Source: Brenneria populi (GTDB taxonomy: Bacteria; Pseudomonadota; Gammaproteobacteria; Enterobacterales; Enterobacteriaceae). Taken from it: DNA of 64,000 nucleotides. The notes beneath the pieces are model-generated. The model made no database searches and was not told the DNA's origin. It worked only from the letters and a program-made list of their open reading frames with translations. Each line of letters opens with the position of its first letter. Positions within the stretch are counted from its first letter, which is position 1. The position numbers were made by a program, and so were the translations under genes. The DNA is taken from contig NZ_JAYWTM010000007.1 in the NCBI RefSeq assembly GCF_036016195.1, positions 62,001-126,000 of the forward strand. Direction: 5' to 3'. Of the stretch, positions 42,404-51,942 are shown one piece after another.

Positions 42404-44005
42404 CTATGGCGTAAGAACGGTGGGGACGGGCGTATCGAACGGCTCGGGATAGTCCAGGGTATAGTGCAATCCGCGGCTCTCTTTTCTCTCCAGCGCGCTG
42501 CGAACAATTAGCTCGGCCACCTGAACCAGGTTGCGCAATTCCAGTAAGTTGTTGGAGATTCGGAAATGCGCATAGTATTCATCGATTTCATGCTGGAGCA
42601 GGGTAATGCGGTGCAGCGCCCGCTCCAGCCGCTTCGTGGTGCGCACGATGCCGACATAGTCCCACATAAATAGCCTCAGCTCATGCCAGTTATGCTGGAT
42701 AACCACCTGTTCGTCGGAATCGTCAACCTGGCTCTCATCCCAGGCCGCAAGCGTTTTTACCCGATCGATTTGCGGCAGGCGCCGCAGGATATCTTCCGAT
42801 GCCGACCAGCCGTACACCAGACACTCCAGCAATGAGTTTGACGCCATGCGGTTTGCGCCGTGCAGGCCGGTATAGCTCACCTCGCCGATCGCATACAGCC
42901 CGTTGAGATCGGTGCGGCCGCGCCGATCGACCATGACGCCGCCGCAAGTGTAGTGCGCGGCCGGCACAATCGGGATGGGCTGCTTAGTGATATCGATTCC
43001 CAGCGATAACAGCTTTTCATAGATGGTCGGGAAATGCTGCTTAACGAATTCCGCCGGTTTATGGCTAATATCCAGATACATGCAATCGGCGCCAAGACGC
43101 TTCATTTCGTGGTCAATGGCTCTGGCGACGATATCTCGCGGCGCGAGCTCGCCCCTGGCGTCGAAGTCCGGCATAAAACGGCTGCCGTCAGGTCGCTTGA
43201 GGTGCGCGCCTTCGCCGCGTAGCGCTTCCGTCAGCAGAAAATTGCGCGCCTGCGGGTGAAATAGGCAGGTCGGGTGAAACTGATTAAATTCCATGTTGGC
43301 GACCCGGCAGCCCGCGCGCCACGCCATGGCGATGCCGTCGCCGGATGAGATGTCCGGATTGGTGGTGTACTGGTAGACCTTGGAGGCGCCGCCGGTGGCG
43401 AGAACCACGGTTTTTGCCCGGCAGGACTCGACCACTTCGCGTTCACGATTCCAGATGTAAGCGCCCACCACCCTTCGGGAGCCCGGCAGGCTTAATTTGT
43501 CGGAGGTGATTAAATCAACGGCGTTGCAGCGCTCCATGATATGGATGTTGGGGTGCGACAGCGCTTTTCGCACCAGGGTATTCTCCACTTCTTTCCCTGT
43601 GGCGTCCGCGGCGTGGAGGATTCGGCGATGGCTATGTCCGCCTTCCCGGGTGAGGTGATAACGCTCTTCTCCGTCGGCGCTGGTCTCGGTATCAAATAAT
43701 ACGCCCTGTTCAATCAGCCACTGCACGCAGTTTTTCGCATGGCCGGCGATGAACGCGACGGCTTCACGTTCGCACAGCCCGTCGCCGGCGATTAACGTGT
43801 CTTCGATATGCGCTTCAATGCTATCGGTTTCATCAAAGACCGCGGCGATACCGCCTTGGGCGTAGAAGGTCGAGCCTTCGTTCAGCGGGCCTTTACTGAG
43901 AACGGTAACGTTTGCGTGCGCAGCCAGACGGAGCGCGAGGGAGAGCCCGGCGGCGCCGCTGCCGATGATCAATACATCACAAGAGTATTCTGTGCTTGAT
44001 TGCAT
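42404..44005 (-). CDS. nadB: nadB, L-aspartate oxidase
   Basis: FAD enzyme that oxidises aspartate to iminoaspartate, first step of NAD synthesis (with NadA). 533 aa. FAD-binding CDVLIIGSGAAGLSLAL at the N-terminus, the STFYAQGGIAAVF segment, HPAAHYTCGG-like PAAHYTCGGVMVD with the catalytic Arg, and a C-terminal helical bundle. Divergent from rpoE, as in E. coli. Confidence 0.97.
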   Translation of the reverse strand: MQSSTEYSCDVLIIGSGAAGLSLALRLAAHANVTVLSKGPLNEGSTFYAQGGIAAVFDETDSIEAHIEDTLIAGDGLCEREAVAFIAGHAKNCVQWLIEQGVLFDTETSADGEERYHLTREGGHSHRRILHAADATGKEVENTLVRKALSHPNIHIMERCNAVDLITSDKLSLPGSRRVVGAYIWNREREVVESCRAKTVVLATGGASKVYQYTTNPDISSGDGIAMAWRAGCRVANMEFNQFHPTCLFHPQARNFLLTEALRGEGAHLKRPDGSRFMPDFDARGELAPRDIVARAIDHEMKRLGADCMYLDISHKPAEFVKQHFPTIYEKLLSLGIDITKQPIPIVPAAHYTCGGVMVDRRGRTDLNGLYAIGEVSYTGLHGANRMASNSLLECLVYGWSASEDILRRLPQIDRVKTLAAWDESQVDDSDEQVVIQHNWHELRLFMWDYVGIVRTTKRLERALHRITLLQHEIDEYYAHFRISNNLLELRNLVQVAELIVRSALERKESRGLHYTLDYPEPFDTPVPTVLTP

Positions 44006-44449
44006 GTTCGTATCGTTTCGTCGTGTAAAAAGAGGGGAAAACCGATGGTAGCACTCAATGTTTTATCCATATATTGATTTTTTGCCCCTGTAAAGATGTA
44101 TAAATACCCGCCTTCCGGCGGGGGCGGTTGGTGCTTATGCCTCGGATTTATCGTATGATCGGCACGATATGCTTGATGATAAATATAAAAAAACGGCGTG
44201 CCGGCGTGATAAATCGACCTGAAAAGATTTGGGCGCTATGCGCGGCGGCCCCGACGGGGCAAGGTTCCGGGCGATGCCGAGTGCCGCGGTCTCGCGTCCG
44301 TAGTTTGCGGTATGACGAGCATCAAACGGTGTGTCCGGAACTTTATGCGGGGCATCGGCTCTAAGCTAGGGCTTGCTCTGGGATAACTCTATTTATGGCT
44401 GGCGGTATTATTTACGTGTGGAGAACGGTTTGAGGAGATATTACCTCGG
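44006..44449. other. nadB-rpoE control region
   Basis: 444 bp holding divergent promoters. The clear element is the sigma-E promoter at 44337-44364. A 78-codon frame (44128-44364) overlapping it has no family features. I could not find a convincing counterpart of the E. coli rseD leader peptide, although the gap is large enough. Confidence 0.6.
44337..44364 (+). promoter_or_regulatory. sigma-E promoter of the rpoE operon
   Basis: GGAACTT (44337-44343), exactly 16 bp, TCTAA (44360-44364), an excellent sigma-E match. It lies 85 bp before the rpoE ATG and explains autoactivation. Confidence 0.88.
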
Positions 44450-45025
44450 ATGAGCGAGCAGCTAGCAGACCAGGTTTTGGTTGAGCGGGTCCAAAAGGGC
44501 GACCAGAAGTCGTTCAATTTACTGGTTATTCGTTACCAGCATAAGGTGGCGAGCCTGGTATCCCGTTACGTGCCTCAAGGGGATGTGCCCGACGTGGTAC
44601 AGGAATCGTTTATTAAAGCGTATCGCGCATTGGAATCATTCCGCGGCGATAGTGCTTTTTATACATGGCTTTACCGCATCGCCGTGAACACGGCGAAGAA
44701 TTATCTGGTTGCGCAGGGAAGACGTCCTCCCTCCAGCGATATTGACGCCAATGATGCTGAGAATTATGAAAATGCGGGCGCGTTGAAAGAAATATCGAAC
44801 CCTGAGAATTTAATGTTGTCAGAGGAGTTGAGAAGCATTGTTTTCCGTACCATTGAGTCGTTACCGGAAGATTTGCGTCTGGCGATTACGCTGCGTGAAT
44901 TAGATGGATTAAGTTACGAAGAGATAGCCGTCATTATGGATTGTCCGGTCGGCACTGTTCGTTCCCGTATCTTCCGGGCCCGGGAAGCTATTGATAATAA
45001 AGTACAACCGCTTATTCAGCGCTAG
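44450..45025 (+). CDS. rpoE: rpoE, RNA polymerase sigma-E factor
   Basis: Group 4 (ECF) sigma factor of 191 aa, nearly identical in motif content to E. coli RpoE. Region 2: DVVQESFIKAYRALESFRG with the DALQ-like -10 reading helix; region 4: ISPEDLRLAITLRELDG-like segment and CPVGTVRSRIFRAREA for the -35. Controls degP and outer-membrane stress genes. Starts at ATG 44450 after GAGGAG. Confidence 0.98.
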   Translation: MSEQLADQVLVERVQKGDQKSFNLLVIRYQHKVASLVSRYVPQGDVPDVVQESFIKAYRALESFRGDSAFYTWLYRIAVNTAKNYLVAQGRRPPSSDIDANDAENYENAGALKEISNPENLMLSEELRSIVFRTIESLPEDLRLAITLRELDGLSYEEIAVIMDCPVGTVRSRIFRAREAIDNKVQPLIQR

Positions 45026-45082
45026 CGCGTTTCAGGCATGGCGTATGACTAATGATGGATTTGACAAAGTAAGGGTGTCGGT

Positions 45083-45736
45083 ATGCAGAAAGAGAAACTT
45101 TCCGCTTTAATGGATGGCGAGGCAGTTGATTCCGAACTGCTGAATGCCTTGTCGCAGGACGGCAAGCTGCAGCAAAGTTGGCAAAGTTATCATCTAATCC
45201 GCGATACATTGCGTGGGGATATCGGTGAAGGCGAAAATGTCGTTCACCTGGATATCGCCTCCCGCGTGGCTGCCGCGATTGAAAAAGAGCCTGTTCGTCT
45301 GGTTCCGCAAGCGCAACCGGAGTCTCAGCCGCACCCTGAGAGCTGGTCTCGGATGCCGTTCTGGCGCAAGCTGCGCCCGTGGGCCAGTCAGTTGACTCAG
45401 GTGGGCGTCGCCGCCTGCGTATCGTTGGCCGTTATCGTCGGCGTGCAAAACTATAACCATGCCGGATCCGCGGATGGCACGGCGGAATCCGCCGCGTTCA
45501 GTACGCTGCCGGCGATGGGAACCGCCTCTCCGGTCAGCTTCGGCGTGCCGTCGGAAAGCGTGGCTTCCCATAACGGCCAGCAAAAATTCGACGCGCAGCG
45601 CAATCGCCTCAACGCTATTTTGCAAGATTACGAACTGCAGCGTCGTTTGCACGCCGATCAGCTTCAGCATCACGACGATCAGCAGGCTGCAATCCAGGTT
45701 CCAGGAACTCAATCACTAGGAACTCAGCCTCGGTAA
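45083..45736 (+). CDS. rseA: rseA, anti-sigma-E factor
   Basis: A 217-aa inner-membrane protein. The cytosolic N-terminal part (MQKEKLSALMDGEAVDSELL) binds sigma-E, one helix spans the membrane near residues 103-121 (QVGVAACVSLAVIVGVQNY), and the periplasmic part binds RseB. DegS and RseP cleave it on stress. Its stop overlaps the rseB start by one base. Confidence 0.97.
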   Translation: MQKEKLSALMDGEAVDSELLNALSQDGKLQQSWQSYHLIRDTLRGDIGEGENVVHLDIASRVAAAIEKEPVRLVPQAQPESQPHPESWSRMPFWRKLRPWASQLTQVGVAACVSLAVIVGVQNYNHAGSADGTAESAAFSTLPAMGTASPVSFGVPSESVASHNGQQKFDAQRNRLNAILQDYELQRRLHADQLQHHDDQQAAIQVPGTQSLGTQPR

Positions 45737-46689
45737 TGAAGCCTGTTTGGTTAACCGCCTGTTTGCTGATCGGCAGTTTGTTTTATTCCATCGTCGCCCC
45801 GGCGCAAACCGCTTCCGGGGCGTTGTTGCAACAAATGAACCATGCCAGTCGCGCATTAAATTACGAACTTTCCTTCATCAATATTACCCGTCAGGGCTTT
45901 GAGTCGGTGCGCTATCGCCATGCGGTGGTGAACAACCGCTCATTGGCGCAATTGGTCTTTATGGACGGACCGCGGCGTGAAATCGTACAGCGCGGCAATG
46001 AAATCAGCTATTTTGATTCAGATCTTGAACCCTTCACGCTGTCGAGCGACCACATCGTCGATTCACTGCCCGCGCTGGTCTACGCCGATTACCAAAGCAT
46101 CGCGCAGCATTATGATGTCATCCCTGCGGATGGGCGCGTTCGCATCGCCGACCGTCTGGCCGTCGGGGTCAGGATCATTTCAAGGGATGCGACGCGTTAT
46201 AGCTATGCGGTTTGGATGGACGCCGAGTCTAAACTGCCGCTGCGGGTTGATTTGCAGGATCGTAACGGCGAGCGCCTGGAGCAGTTCCTGGCGACGTCGC
46301 TAATCGTGGATGACGACGTCGCCAAGGCGATGCGCCCGCTGGAGAGCATAAACCTGCCCCCGTCGCTGCCGGCGCCCGCGCAAACAAACGTCGACTTTTC
46401 CTGGTTGGCTGAGTGGCTGCCTGCGGGAATGAAGGAAATATCCCACAGCCGCAGGACACTGCCCGGCGTCAATATTCCTATTGAAACGCGGCTATACAGC
46501 GACGGTCTGTTTAGTTTTTCCGTCAATATCAGTCCCTCTTCCGAAACGCGGACCGAACAATCGGTTCGTACCGGAAGACGCACGATACATACCGAAATTC
46601 GCGATAATAATGAGATCACCGTGGTCGGCGAACTTCCGCCGGCTACGGCGAAGCGTGTGGCGGACAACATTATCCTGAAGGCGCGATGA
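45736..46689 (+). CDS. rseB: rseB, periplasmic sigma-E regulatory protein
   Basis: A 317-aa secreted protein (signal cut near APA|QTA) of the MucB/RseB family that shields RseA from DegS and senses mislocalised LPS and lipoproteins. The large LolA-like N-domain (SGALLQQMNHASRALNYELSF) and the small C-domain can be recognised. Coupled to rseA and followed after 3 bp by rseC. Confidence 0.97.
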   Translation: MKPVWLTACLLIGSLFYSIVAPAQTASGALLQQMNHASRALNYELSFINITRQGFESVRYRHAVVNNRSLAQLVFMDGPRREIVQRGNEISYFDSDLEPFTLSSDHIVDSLPALVYADYQSIAQHYDVIPADGRVRIADRLAVGVRIISRDATRYSYAVWMDAESKLPLRVDLQDRNGERLEQFLATSLIVDDDVAKAMRPLESINLPPSLPAPAQTNVDFSWLAEWLPAGMKEISHSRRTLPGVNIPIETRLYSDGLFSFSVNISPSSETRTEQSVRTGRRTIHTEIRDNNEITVVGELPPATAKRVADNIILKAR

Positions 46690-46692
46690 TCG

Positions 46693-47160
46693 ATGATTAA
46701 AGAGTGGGCGACGGTTATTTCATGGCAGGACGGCGTCGCCGTCCTGCACTGTGAGCAGCGTTCGGGGTGCGGCGGCTGTCAGTCGCGCTCAACGTGCGGA
46801 ACCGGGCTGTTGAACCAACTGGGCGCGCCTGCCGAACATCAGCTGCGGGTGCCCTGCGCGCAGCCTTTGCAAGCCGGGCAGCGGGTTGAGCTCGGCATCG
46901 CCGAAGCGCGTCTGCTGCAGTCCGCCGTGATGGTTTATTTGGTGCCGCTGGTGGGGCTGTTCGCCGGCGCCGCGCTGCTGCAGTCTCTCTTCGCCAATGA
47001 GTTTTCCGCCGTTTTCGGTGCTTTGCTGGGCGGCGGACTGGCTTTTTTATCGGTGAAGCGCTGGGCGGGGAGCCTGGGGAAACAGGGGCGCTATCAGCCC
47101 GTTATTTTGCAAATCGCGCTGCCCGGCGAATTGTTGAAAATCAGCGCCGTCGCCGAGTAA
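46693..47160 (+). CDS. rseC: rseC, SoxR-reducing system/sigma-E modulator
   Basis: A 155-aa membrane protein. Its cytosolic N-terminus has four closely spaced cysteines (GCGGCQSRSTCGTG), probably an Fe-S site; two helices follow (about 75-95 and 100-118). RseC works with the Rsx complex to reset SoxR and mildly affects sigma-E. Fourth gene of the rpoE operon. No terminator is obvious afterwards. Confidence 0.95.
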   Translation: MIKEWATVISWQDGVAVLHCEQRSGCGGCQSRSTCGTGLLNQLGAPAEHQLRVPCAQPLQAGQRVELGIAEARLLQSAVMVYLVPLVGLFAGAALLQSLFANEFSAVFGALLGGGLAFLSVKRWAGSLGKQGRYQPVILQIALPGELLKISAVAE

Positions 47161-47396
47161 TTCCCGCCTTTTTTCAGGCGTCGCCATCAATTTAATACCT
47201 GCTTTCATTCCGTTACCCGCTATTCCGAGTAAAACCGTCATAATCAGGAGTAATACGCCGGACATGACTAGGTTTTCGGGCGTTCGGCATGTAGAATGCA
47301 GCGGTTCAGGTGGAAGCCCGTCGCTGCTGTTTTCACCTTAATGCGCATGCCCATCGGCAAGAATTTCAGAAATATCAAGGTAGAAAAATTTTTATA

Positions 47397-49196
47397 ATGA
47401 AGCATATACGAAATTTCTCCATCATTGCCCACATCGATCACGGTAAGTCGACGTTATCTGACCGGATTATCCAGATTTGCGGCGGTTTAACCGAACGTGA
47501 AATGGCTGCGCAGGTTCTGGACTCCATGGATCTGGAACGCGAACGCGGTATAACGATTAAAGCGCAGAGCGTAACCTTGGACTACAAGGCGCTGGATGGT
47601 CAAACCTACCAGTTAAACTTCATTGATACGCCCGGACACGTCGACTTCTCTTATGAGGTATCCCGTTCACTGGCCGCCTGTGAAGGCGCACTGCTGGTGG
47701 TTGATGCGGGACAAGGGGTCGAAGCCCAAACGCTGGCGAACTGTTACACGGCGCTTGATATGGATTTGGAAGTGGTGCCGGTGCTGAATAAAATCGACCT
47801 GCCCGCCGCCGATCCGGATCGGGTCGCTCAGGAGATCGAAGATATCGTCGGCATCGACGCCACGGACGCGGTGCGCTGCTCGGCTAAGACCGGCGTCGGC
47901 GTACCCGAAGTGCTGGAACGCCTGGTGCGTGATGTTCCGCCGCCGCAGGGCAGTGCGGACCAGCCGCTGCAGGCGCTGATTATCGACTCCTGGTTTGATA
48001 ACTATCTGGGGGTCGTTTCACTGGTGCGCATTAAAAACGGTTCGATGCGCAAAGGTGAAAAAATTAAGGTGATGAGCACCGGCCAGGTTTATAGCGCCGA
48101 CCGTCTGGGCATTTTTACGCCGAAGCAGGTTGACCGCGACGTGCTTAATTGCGGCGAAGTGGGTTGGTTGGTCTGCGCCATCAAAGATATTCTGGGGGCG
48201 CCGGTCGGCGATACGCTGACTTCGGCGCGCCAGCCGGCGGAAAAGGCGCTGCCGGGATTCAAGAAAGTTAAGCCGCAGGTGTATGCCGGGCTATTCCCCG
48301 TTAGCTCCGATGATTATGAAGCCTTCCGCGACGCGCTGGGCAAGCTGAGCTTGAACGATGCGTCTCTGTTCTATGAGCCGGAAAGCTCGACGGCGTTGGG
48401 ATTCGGTTTCCGCTGTGGTTTCCTGGGGCTATTGCACATGGAGATCATTCAGGAGCGGCTGGAGCGTGAATACGATCTGGATCTGATCACCACCGCGCCT
48501 ACGGTTATTTATGAAATCGAAACCACCGGCGGAGAGATCGTTTATGTCGATAGTCCGTCGAAGCTGCCGCCGCTGAACAATATTCAGGAGCTGCGCGAAC
48601 CTATCGCCGAATGTCATATGCTGTTGCCGCAGGAGTATCTGGGCAACGTGATTACGCTGTGCATTGAAAAGCGCGGCGTGCAGACCAACATGGTTTATCA
48701 CGGTAATCAGGTCGCGCTGACTTACGAAATTCCGATGGCGGAAGTGGTGCTCGATTTCTTTGACCGGCTGAAATCGACCTCGCGCGGCTACGCCTCGCTG
48801 GATTATAACTTCAAGCGCTTCCAGGCTTCCGATATGGTGCGCGTAGATGTCCTTATCAATGGCGAACGCGTGGATGCCCTGGCGCTGATTACCCACCGGG
48901 ATAATTCGCAGTATCGCGGCCGCGAGCTGGTGGAGAAAATGAAAGAGCTTATTCCACGCCAGCAATTTGATATCGCCATTCAGGCGGCGATCGGCAACCA
49001 CATCATCGCCCGCTCAACCGTGAAACAATTGCGTAAAAACGTGCTGGCGAAATGCTATGGCGGCGATGTCAGCCGTAAGAAGAAGCTGTTGCAGAAACAG
49101 AAAGACGGTAAGAAACGTATGAAACAGGTGGGCAACGTTGAATTACCGCAGGAAGCCTTCCTGGCTATTCTTCACGTTGGCAAAGACAACAAATAA
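47397..49196 (+). CDS. lepA: lepA, elongation factor 4
   Basis: Translational GTPase of 599 aa, the same as E. coli. G1 AHIDHGKST, G2 ERERGITIKAQ, G3 DTPGHVDF, G4 NKID; the LepA-specific C-terminal domain ends NVELPQEAFLAIL. It acts in ribosome assembly or initiation and back-translocation. Start ATG 47397 (MKHIRNFSIIAHIDHG); the open frame upstream is not homologous. Forms an operon with lepB, rnc, era, recO. Confidence 0.98.
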   Translation: MKHIRNFSIIAHIDHGKSTLSDRIIQICGGLTEREMAAQVLDSMDLERERGITIKAQSVTLDYKALDGQTYQLNFIDTPGHVDFSYEVSRSLAACEGALLVVDAGQGVEAQTLANCYTALDMDLEVVPVLNKIDLPAADPDRVAQEIEDIVGIDATDAVRCSAKTGVGVPEVLERLVRDVPPPQGSADQPLQALIIDSWFDNYLGVVSLVRIKNGSMRKGEKIKVMSTGQVYSADRLGIFTPKQVDRDVLNCGEVGWLVCAIKDILGAPVGDTLTSARQPAEKALPGFKKVKPQVYAGLFPVSSDDYEAFRDALGKLSLNDASLFYEPESSTALGFGFRCGFLGLLHMEIIQERLEREYDLDLITTAPTVIYEIETTGGEIVYVDSPSKLPPLNNIQELREPIAECHMLLPQEYLGNVITLCIEKRGVQTNMVYHGNQVALTYEIPMAEVVLDFFDRLKSTSRGYASLDYNFKRFQASDMVRVDVLINGERVDALALITHRDNSQYRGRELVEKMKELIPRQQFDIAIQAAIGNHIIARSTVKQLRKNVLAKCYGGDVSRKKKLLQKQKDGKKRMKQVGNVELPQEAFLAILHVGKDNK

Positions 49197-49212
49197 ATCC
49201 TGAGGAGTTGGC

Positions 49213-50172
49213 ATGGCCAATATGTTTGCCGTAATTTTAGCGTTGGTAACGCTAATCACCGGCATTGTCTGGTGTTTGGAACGCTTTATGTGGGCGCCCG
49301 CGCGTCGGAAGAAATTTGCAGCATCGGGTGAAGGAACCGGCGGCGGCGAAACGTCAAAAGTCGTCGCGCAGCCTGGATGGATTGAAACGGTTGCATCGGT
49401 ATTTCCCGTCGTCGCGCTGGTTTTGATTGTACGTTCTTTTATTTATGAACCGTTCCAGATTCCGTCTGGCTCCATGATGCCGACATTGCTGATCGGCGAC
49501 TTTATCCTGGTGGAGAAGTATGCCTACGGTATTAAAGAACCCTTTACGCAACAGACTTTAATTGAAACGGGCCACCCCAAACGCGGCGATATTGCGGTAT
49601 TTAAATATCCCTCCGATCCCAAAGTCGACTTTATCAAGAGGGTGGTCGGCGTGCCGGGCGATCGCGTCAGCTATAATCCGCTGAGCAAACAAGTGACGAT
49701 TAGCCCGGGCTGCGACGGCGCGCAAACGTGCGATAAAGCGTTAGCCGTTACCTATAATAACGTTCAGCCCAGCGATTTCGTCCAGACATTTAATCAGCCT
49801 GAACTGGAGTCCCGCAGCGGTTTTTATCAAATACCGGTAGGCGAGAATAAAGCCGACGGCGTGCGTATGGGCATTCGCAAGGAGTCGCTGGGTAATGTGA
49901 CGCACAATATTTTAATTGTGCCCGGCGTGCAGGATCAAATCGGCGGATATTATCAGCAGTCGCAGCAGCAGCTCGCGACCTGGGTGGTTCCGGCGGGCCA
50001 CTATTTCATGATGGGCGATAACCGCGATAATAGCCTGGATAGCCGTTATTGGGGTTTTGTGCCGGAAAAAAATCTTGTCGGTAAAGCGACGGCAATCTGG
50101 ATGAGCTTTGAAAAACAGGAAGGCGAATGGCCGACCGGCGTTCGGTTAAGCCGAATCGGCGGCATCCATTAA
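49213..50172 (+). CDS. lepB: lepB, signal peptidase I
   Basis: Inner-membrane serine/lysine peptidase (319 aa, E. coli 324) that cuts signal peptides of Sec and Tat substrates. Two N-terminal helices; the catalytic Ser in IPSGSMMPTL near residue 94, catalytic Lys in FIKRVVGVPGD near 144, and the GDNRDNSLDSRYWG box near 275. Sixteen bp after lepA. Confidence 0.98.
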   Translation: MANMFAVILALVTLITGIVWCLERFMWAPARRKKFAASGEGTGGGETSKVVAQPGWIETVASVFPVVALVLIVRSFIYEPFQIPSGSMMPTLLIGDFILVEKYAYGIKEPFTQQTLIETGHPKRGDIAVFKYPSDPKVDFIKRVVGVPGDRVSYNPLSKQVTISPGCDGAQTCDKALAVTYNNVQPSDFVQTFNQPELESRSGFYQIPVGENKADGVRMGIRKESLGNVTHNILIVPGVQDQIGGYYQQSQQQLATWVVPAGHYFMMGDNRDNSLDSRYWGFVPEKNLVGKATAIWMSFEKQEGEWPTGVRLSRIGGIH

Positions 50173-50348
50173 TCAGTGGCAATAAACACGCAGCATTATT
50201 ATGCTGTCCGTTGTAGAATATTTCCAGATATGAACGTTGGCTCCCGGTCGGGAGCCTATGCAAACGAAACAGTTTTGGCTGATATTAGCCGGTCAGGGCT
50301 GTTCCCTGTGCTGTTGTTTTTGACGCATTGTTGATCTATTGGTAACAC

Positions 50349-51029
50349 ATGAATCCCATCCTAATAAACCGTTTACAAAGAAAGCTGGGCTATACTTTTC
50401 AGCAGTACGAACTTTTGCTACAAGCTCTGACGCACCGCAGCGCCAGCAGTAAGCACAACGAACGACTTGAATTTCTGGGCGATTCCATTCTGAGTTTTGT
50501 CATCGCCAACGCGCTATATCACCGTTTCCCCAAGGTCGACGAAGGGGATATGAGCCGGATGCGGGCTACGCTGGTGCGTGGCAATACGTTGGCGGAGATC
50601 GCGCGCGAGTTTGAGTTGGGCGAATGCCTGCGTTTGGGGCCGGGAGAGTTGAAGAGCGGCGGTTTTCGCCGCGATTCCATTCTGGCGGATACGGTAGAAG
50701 CGTTGATCGGCGGCATCTTTCTCGACAGCGATATTCAGACCATTGAGCGCCTGATCCTGAACTGGTATCAAAGCCGTCTGGATGAGATTAGTCCTGGCGA
50801 TAAGCAAAAAGATCCTAAAACGCGTCTGCAGGAGTTTTTGCAGGGGCGTCACTTACCGCTGCCAACCTATCTGGTCGTTCAGGTGCGCGGTGAAGCGCAC
50901 GATCAGGAGTTTACCATTCACTGTCAGGTGAGCGGTTTTAGTGAATCGGTCGTCGGCACCGGCTCAAGCCGCCGCAAGGCTGAACAGGCTGCGGCAGAAC
51001 AAGCGTTGAAAAAACTGGAGCTTGAATGA
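50349..51029 (+). CDS. rnc: rnc, ribonuclease III
   Basis: Double-strand-specific RNase of 226 aa that cuts rRNA precursors and structured mRNAs. Signature ERLEFLGDSILSF holds the catalytic Glu and Asp; a second Asp/Glu set is in DTVEALIGGIFLD. The C-terminal dsRNA-binding domain ends AEQAAAEQALKKLE. Stop overlaps era by four bases. A known E. coli RNase III site in the leader could exist in the 176-bp gap, but I did not identify it. Confidence 0.98.
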   Translation: MNPILINRLQRKLGYTFQQYELLLQALTHRSASSKHNERLEFLGDSILSFVIANALYHRFPKVDEGDMSRMRATLVRGNTLAEIAREFELGECLRLGPGELKSGGFRRDSILADTVEALIGGIFLDSDIQTIERLILNWYQSRLDEISPGDKQKDPKTRLQEFLQGRHLPLPTYLVVQVRGEAHDQEFTIHCQVSGFSESVVGTGSSRRKAEQAAAEQALKKLELE

Positions 51030-51931
51030 GCGAAGAACAGACATACTGCGGTTTTGTCGCTATTGTCGGCCGCCCTAACGTGGGGAAGTCCACGCTGCTG
51101 AATCAGCTGCTGGGGCAGAAAATCTCTATTACGTCGCGCAAACCTCAAACGACGCGGCACCGCATTATGGGGATTCACACGGAAGGGCCCTATCAGGCTA
51201 TTTATGTGGATACCCCGGGGCTGCATATCGAAGAGAAGCGGGCCATCAATCGCCTGATGAATCGCGCCGCCAGCAGTTCCATCGGCGATGTCGAACTGAT
51301 TATCTTTGTCGTGGAAGGCACGCACTGGACCGATGACGATGAGATGGTTCTGAACAAGCTGCGCGACCAGAAATGTCCGGTGCTGCTGGCTATCAATAAG
51401 GTGGATAACGTAACGGATAAAACCAAGCTGCTGCCGCATATTCAATTTCTCAGTCAGCAGATGAACTTCCTGGACGTGGTGCCGATTTCCGCGGAAAAGG
51501 GCACGCATGTCGATGCGGTGGCCGGTATCGTGCGTAAGCATCTGCCGCAGGCCGAACATCATTTCCCGGAAGACTATATTACCGATCGCTCCCAGCGCTT
51601 TATGGCTTCGGAAATTATTCGCGAAAAGCTGATGCGCTTTTTAGGCGAGGAACTGCCTTATTCCGTGACGGTGGAGATTGAACGCTTCGTCAGCAATGAG
51701 CGCGGTGGTTATGATATCAACGGACTGATTCTCGTCGAGCGCGAAGGTCAGAAGAAAATGGTGATCGGCAACAAGGGCGCCAAGATTAAGACCATCGGTA
51801 TCGAAGCGCGTCAGGACATGGAGCAGATGTTTGAAGCCAAAGTTCACCTCGAATTATGGGTAAAAGTGAAATCGGGTTGGGCGGACGACGAACGTGCTCT
51901 GCGTAGCCTGGGTTACAGTGAAGACTGGTAA
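51026..51931 (+). CDS. era: era, essential GTPase for 16S rRNA/30S maturation
   Basis: A 301-aa GTPase: G1 GRPNVGKST, G3 DTPGLH, G4 NKVDNV, and a C-terminal KH domain with the VIGNKGAKIKTIG loop that binds the 3' end of 16S rRNA. Coupled to rnc by ATGA overlap. Confidence 0.98.
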   Translation: MSEEQTYCGFVAIVGRPNVGKSTLLNQLLGQKISITSRKPQTTRHRIMGIHTEGPYQAIYVDTPGLHIEEKRAINRLMNRAASSSIGDVELIIFVVEGTHWTDDDEMVLNKLRDQKCPVLLAINKVDNVTDKTKLLPHIQFLSQQMNFLDVVPISAEKGTHVDAVAGIVRKHLPQAEHHFPEDYITDRSQRFMASEIIREKLMRFLGEELPYSVTVEIERFVSNERGGYDINGLILVEREGQKKMVIGNKGAKIKTIGIEARQDMEQMFEAKVHLELWVKVKSGWADDERALRSLGYSEDW

Positions 51932-51942
51932 GGGTCGCGCCG

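Noticed and set aside
44128..44364. 78-codon frame before rpoE, considered as a leader peptide (rseD-like)
   Set aside because: It overlaps the sigma-E promoter, ends well before rpoE and does not resemble RseD.
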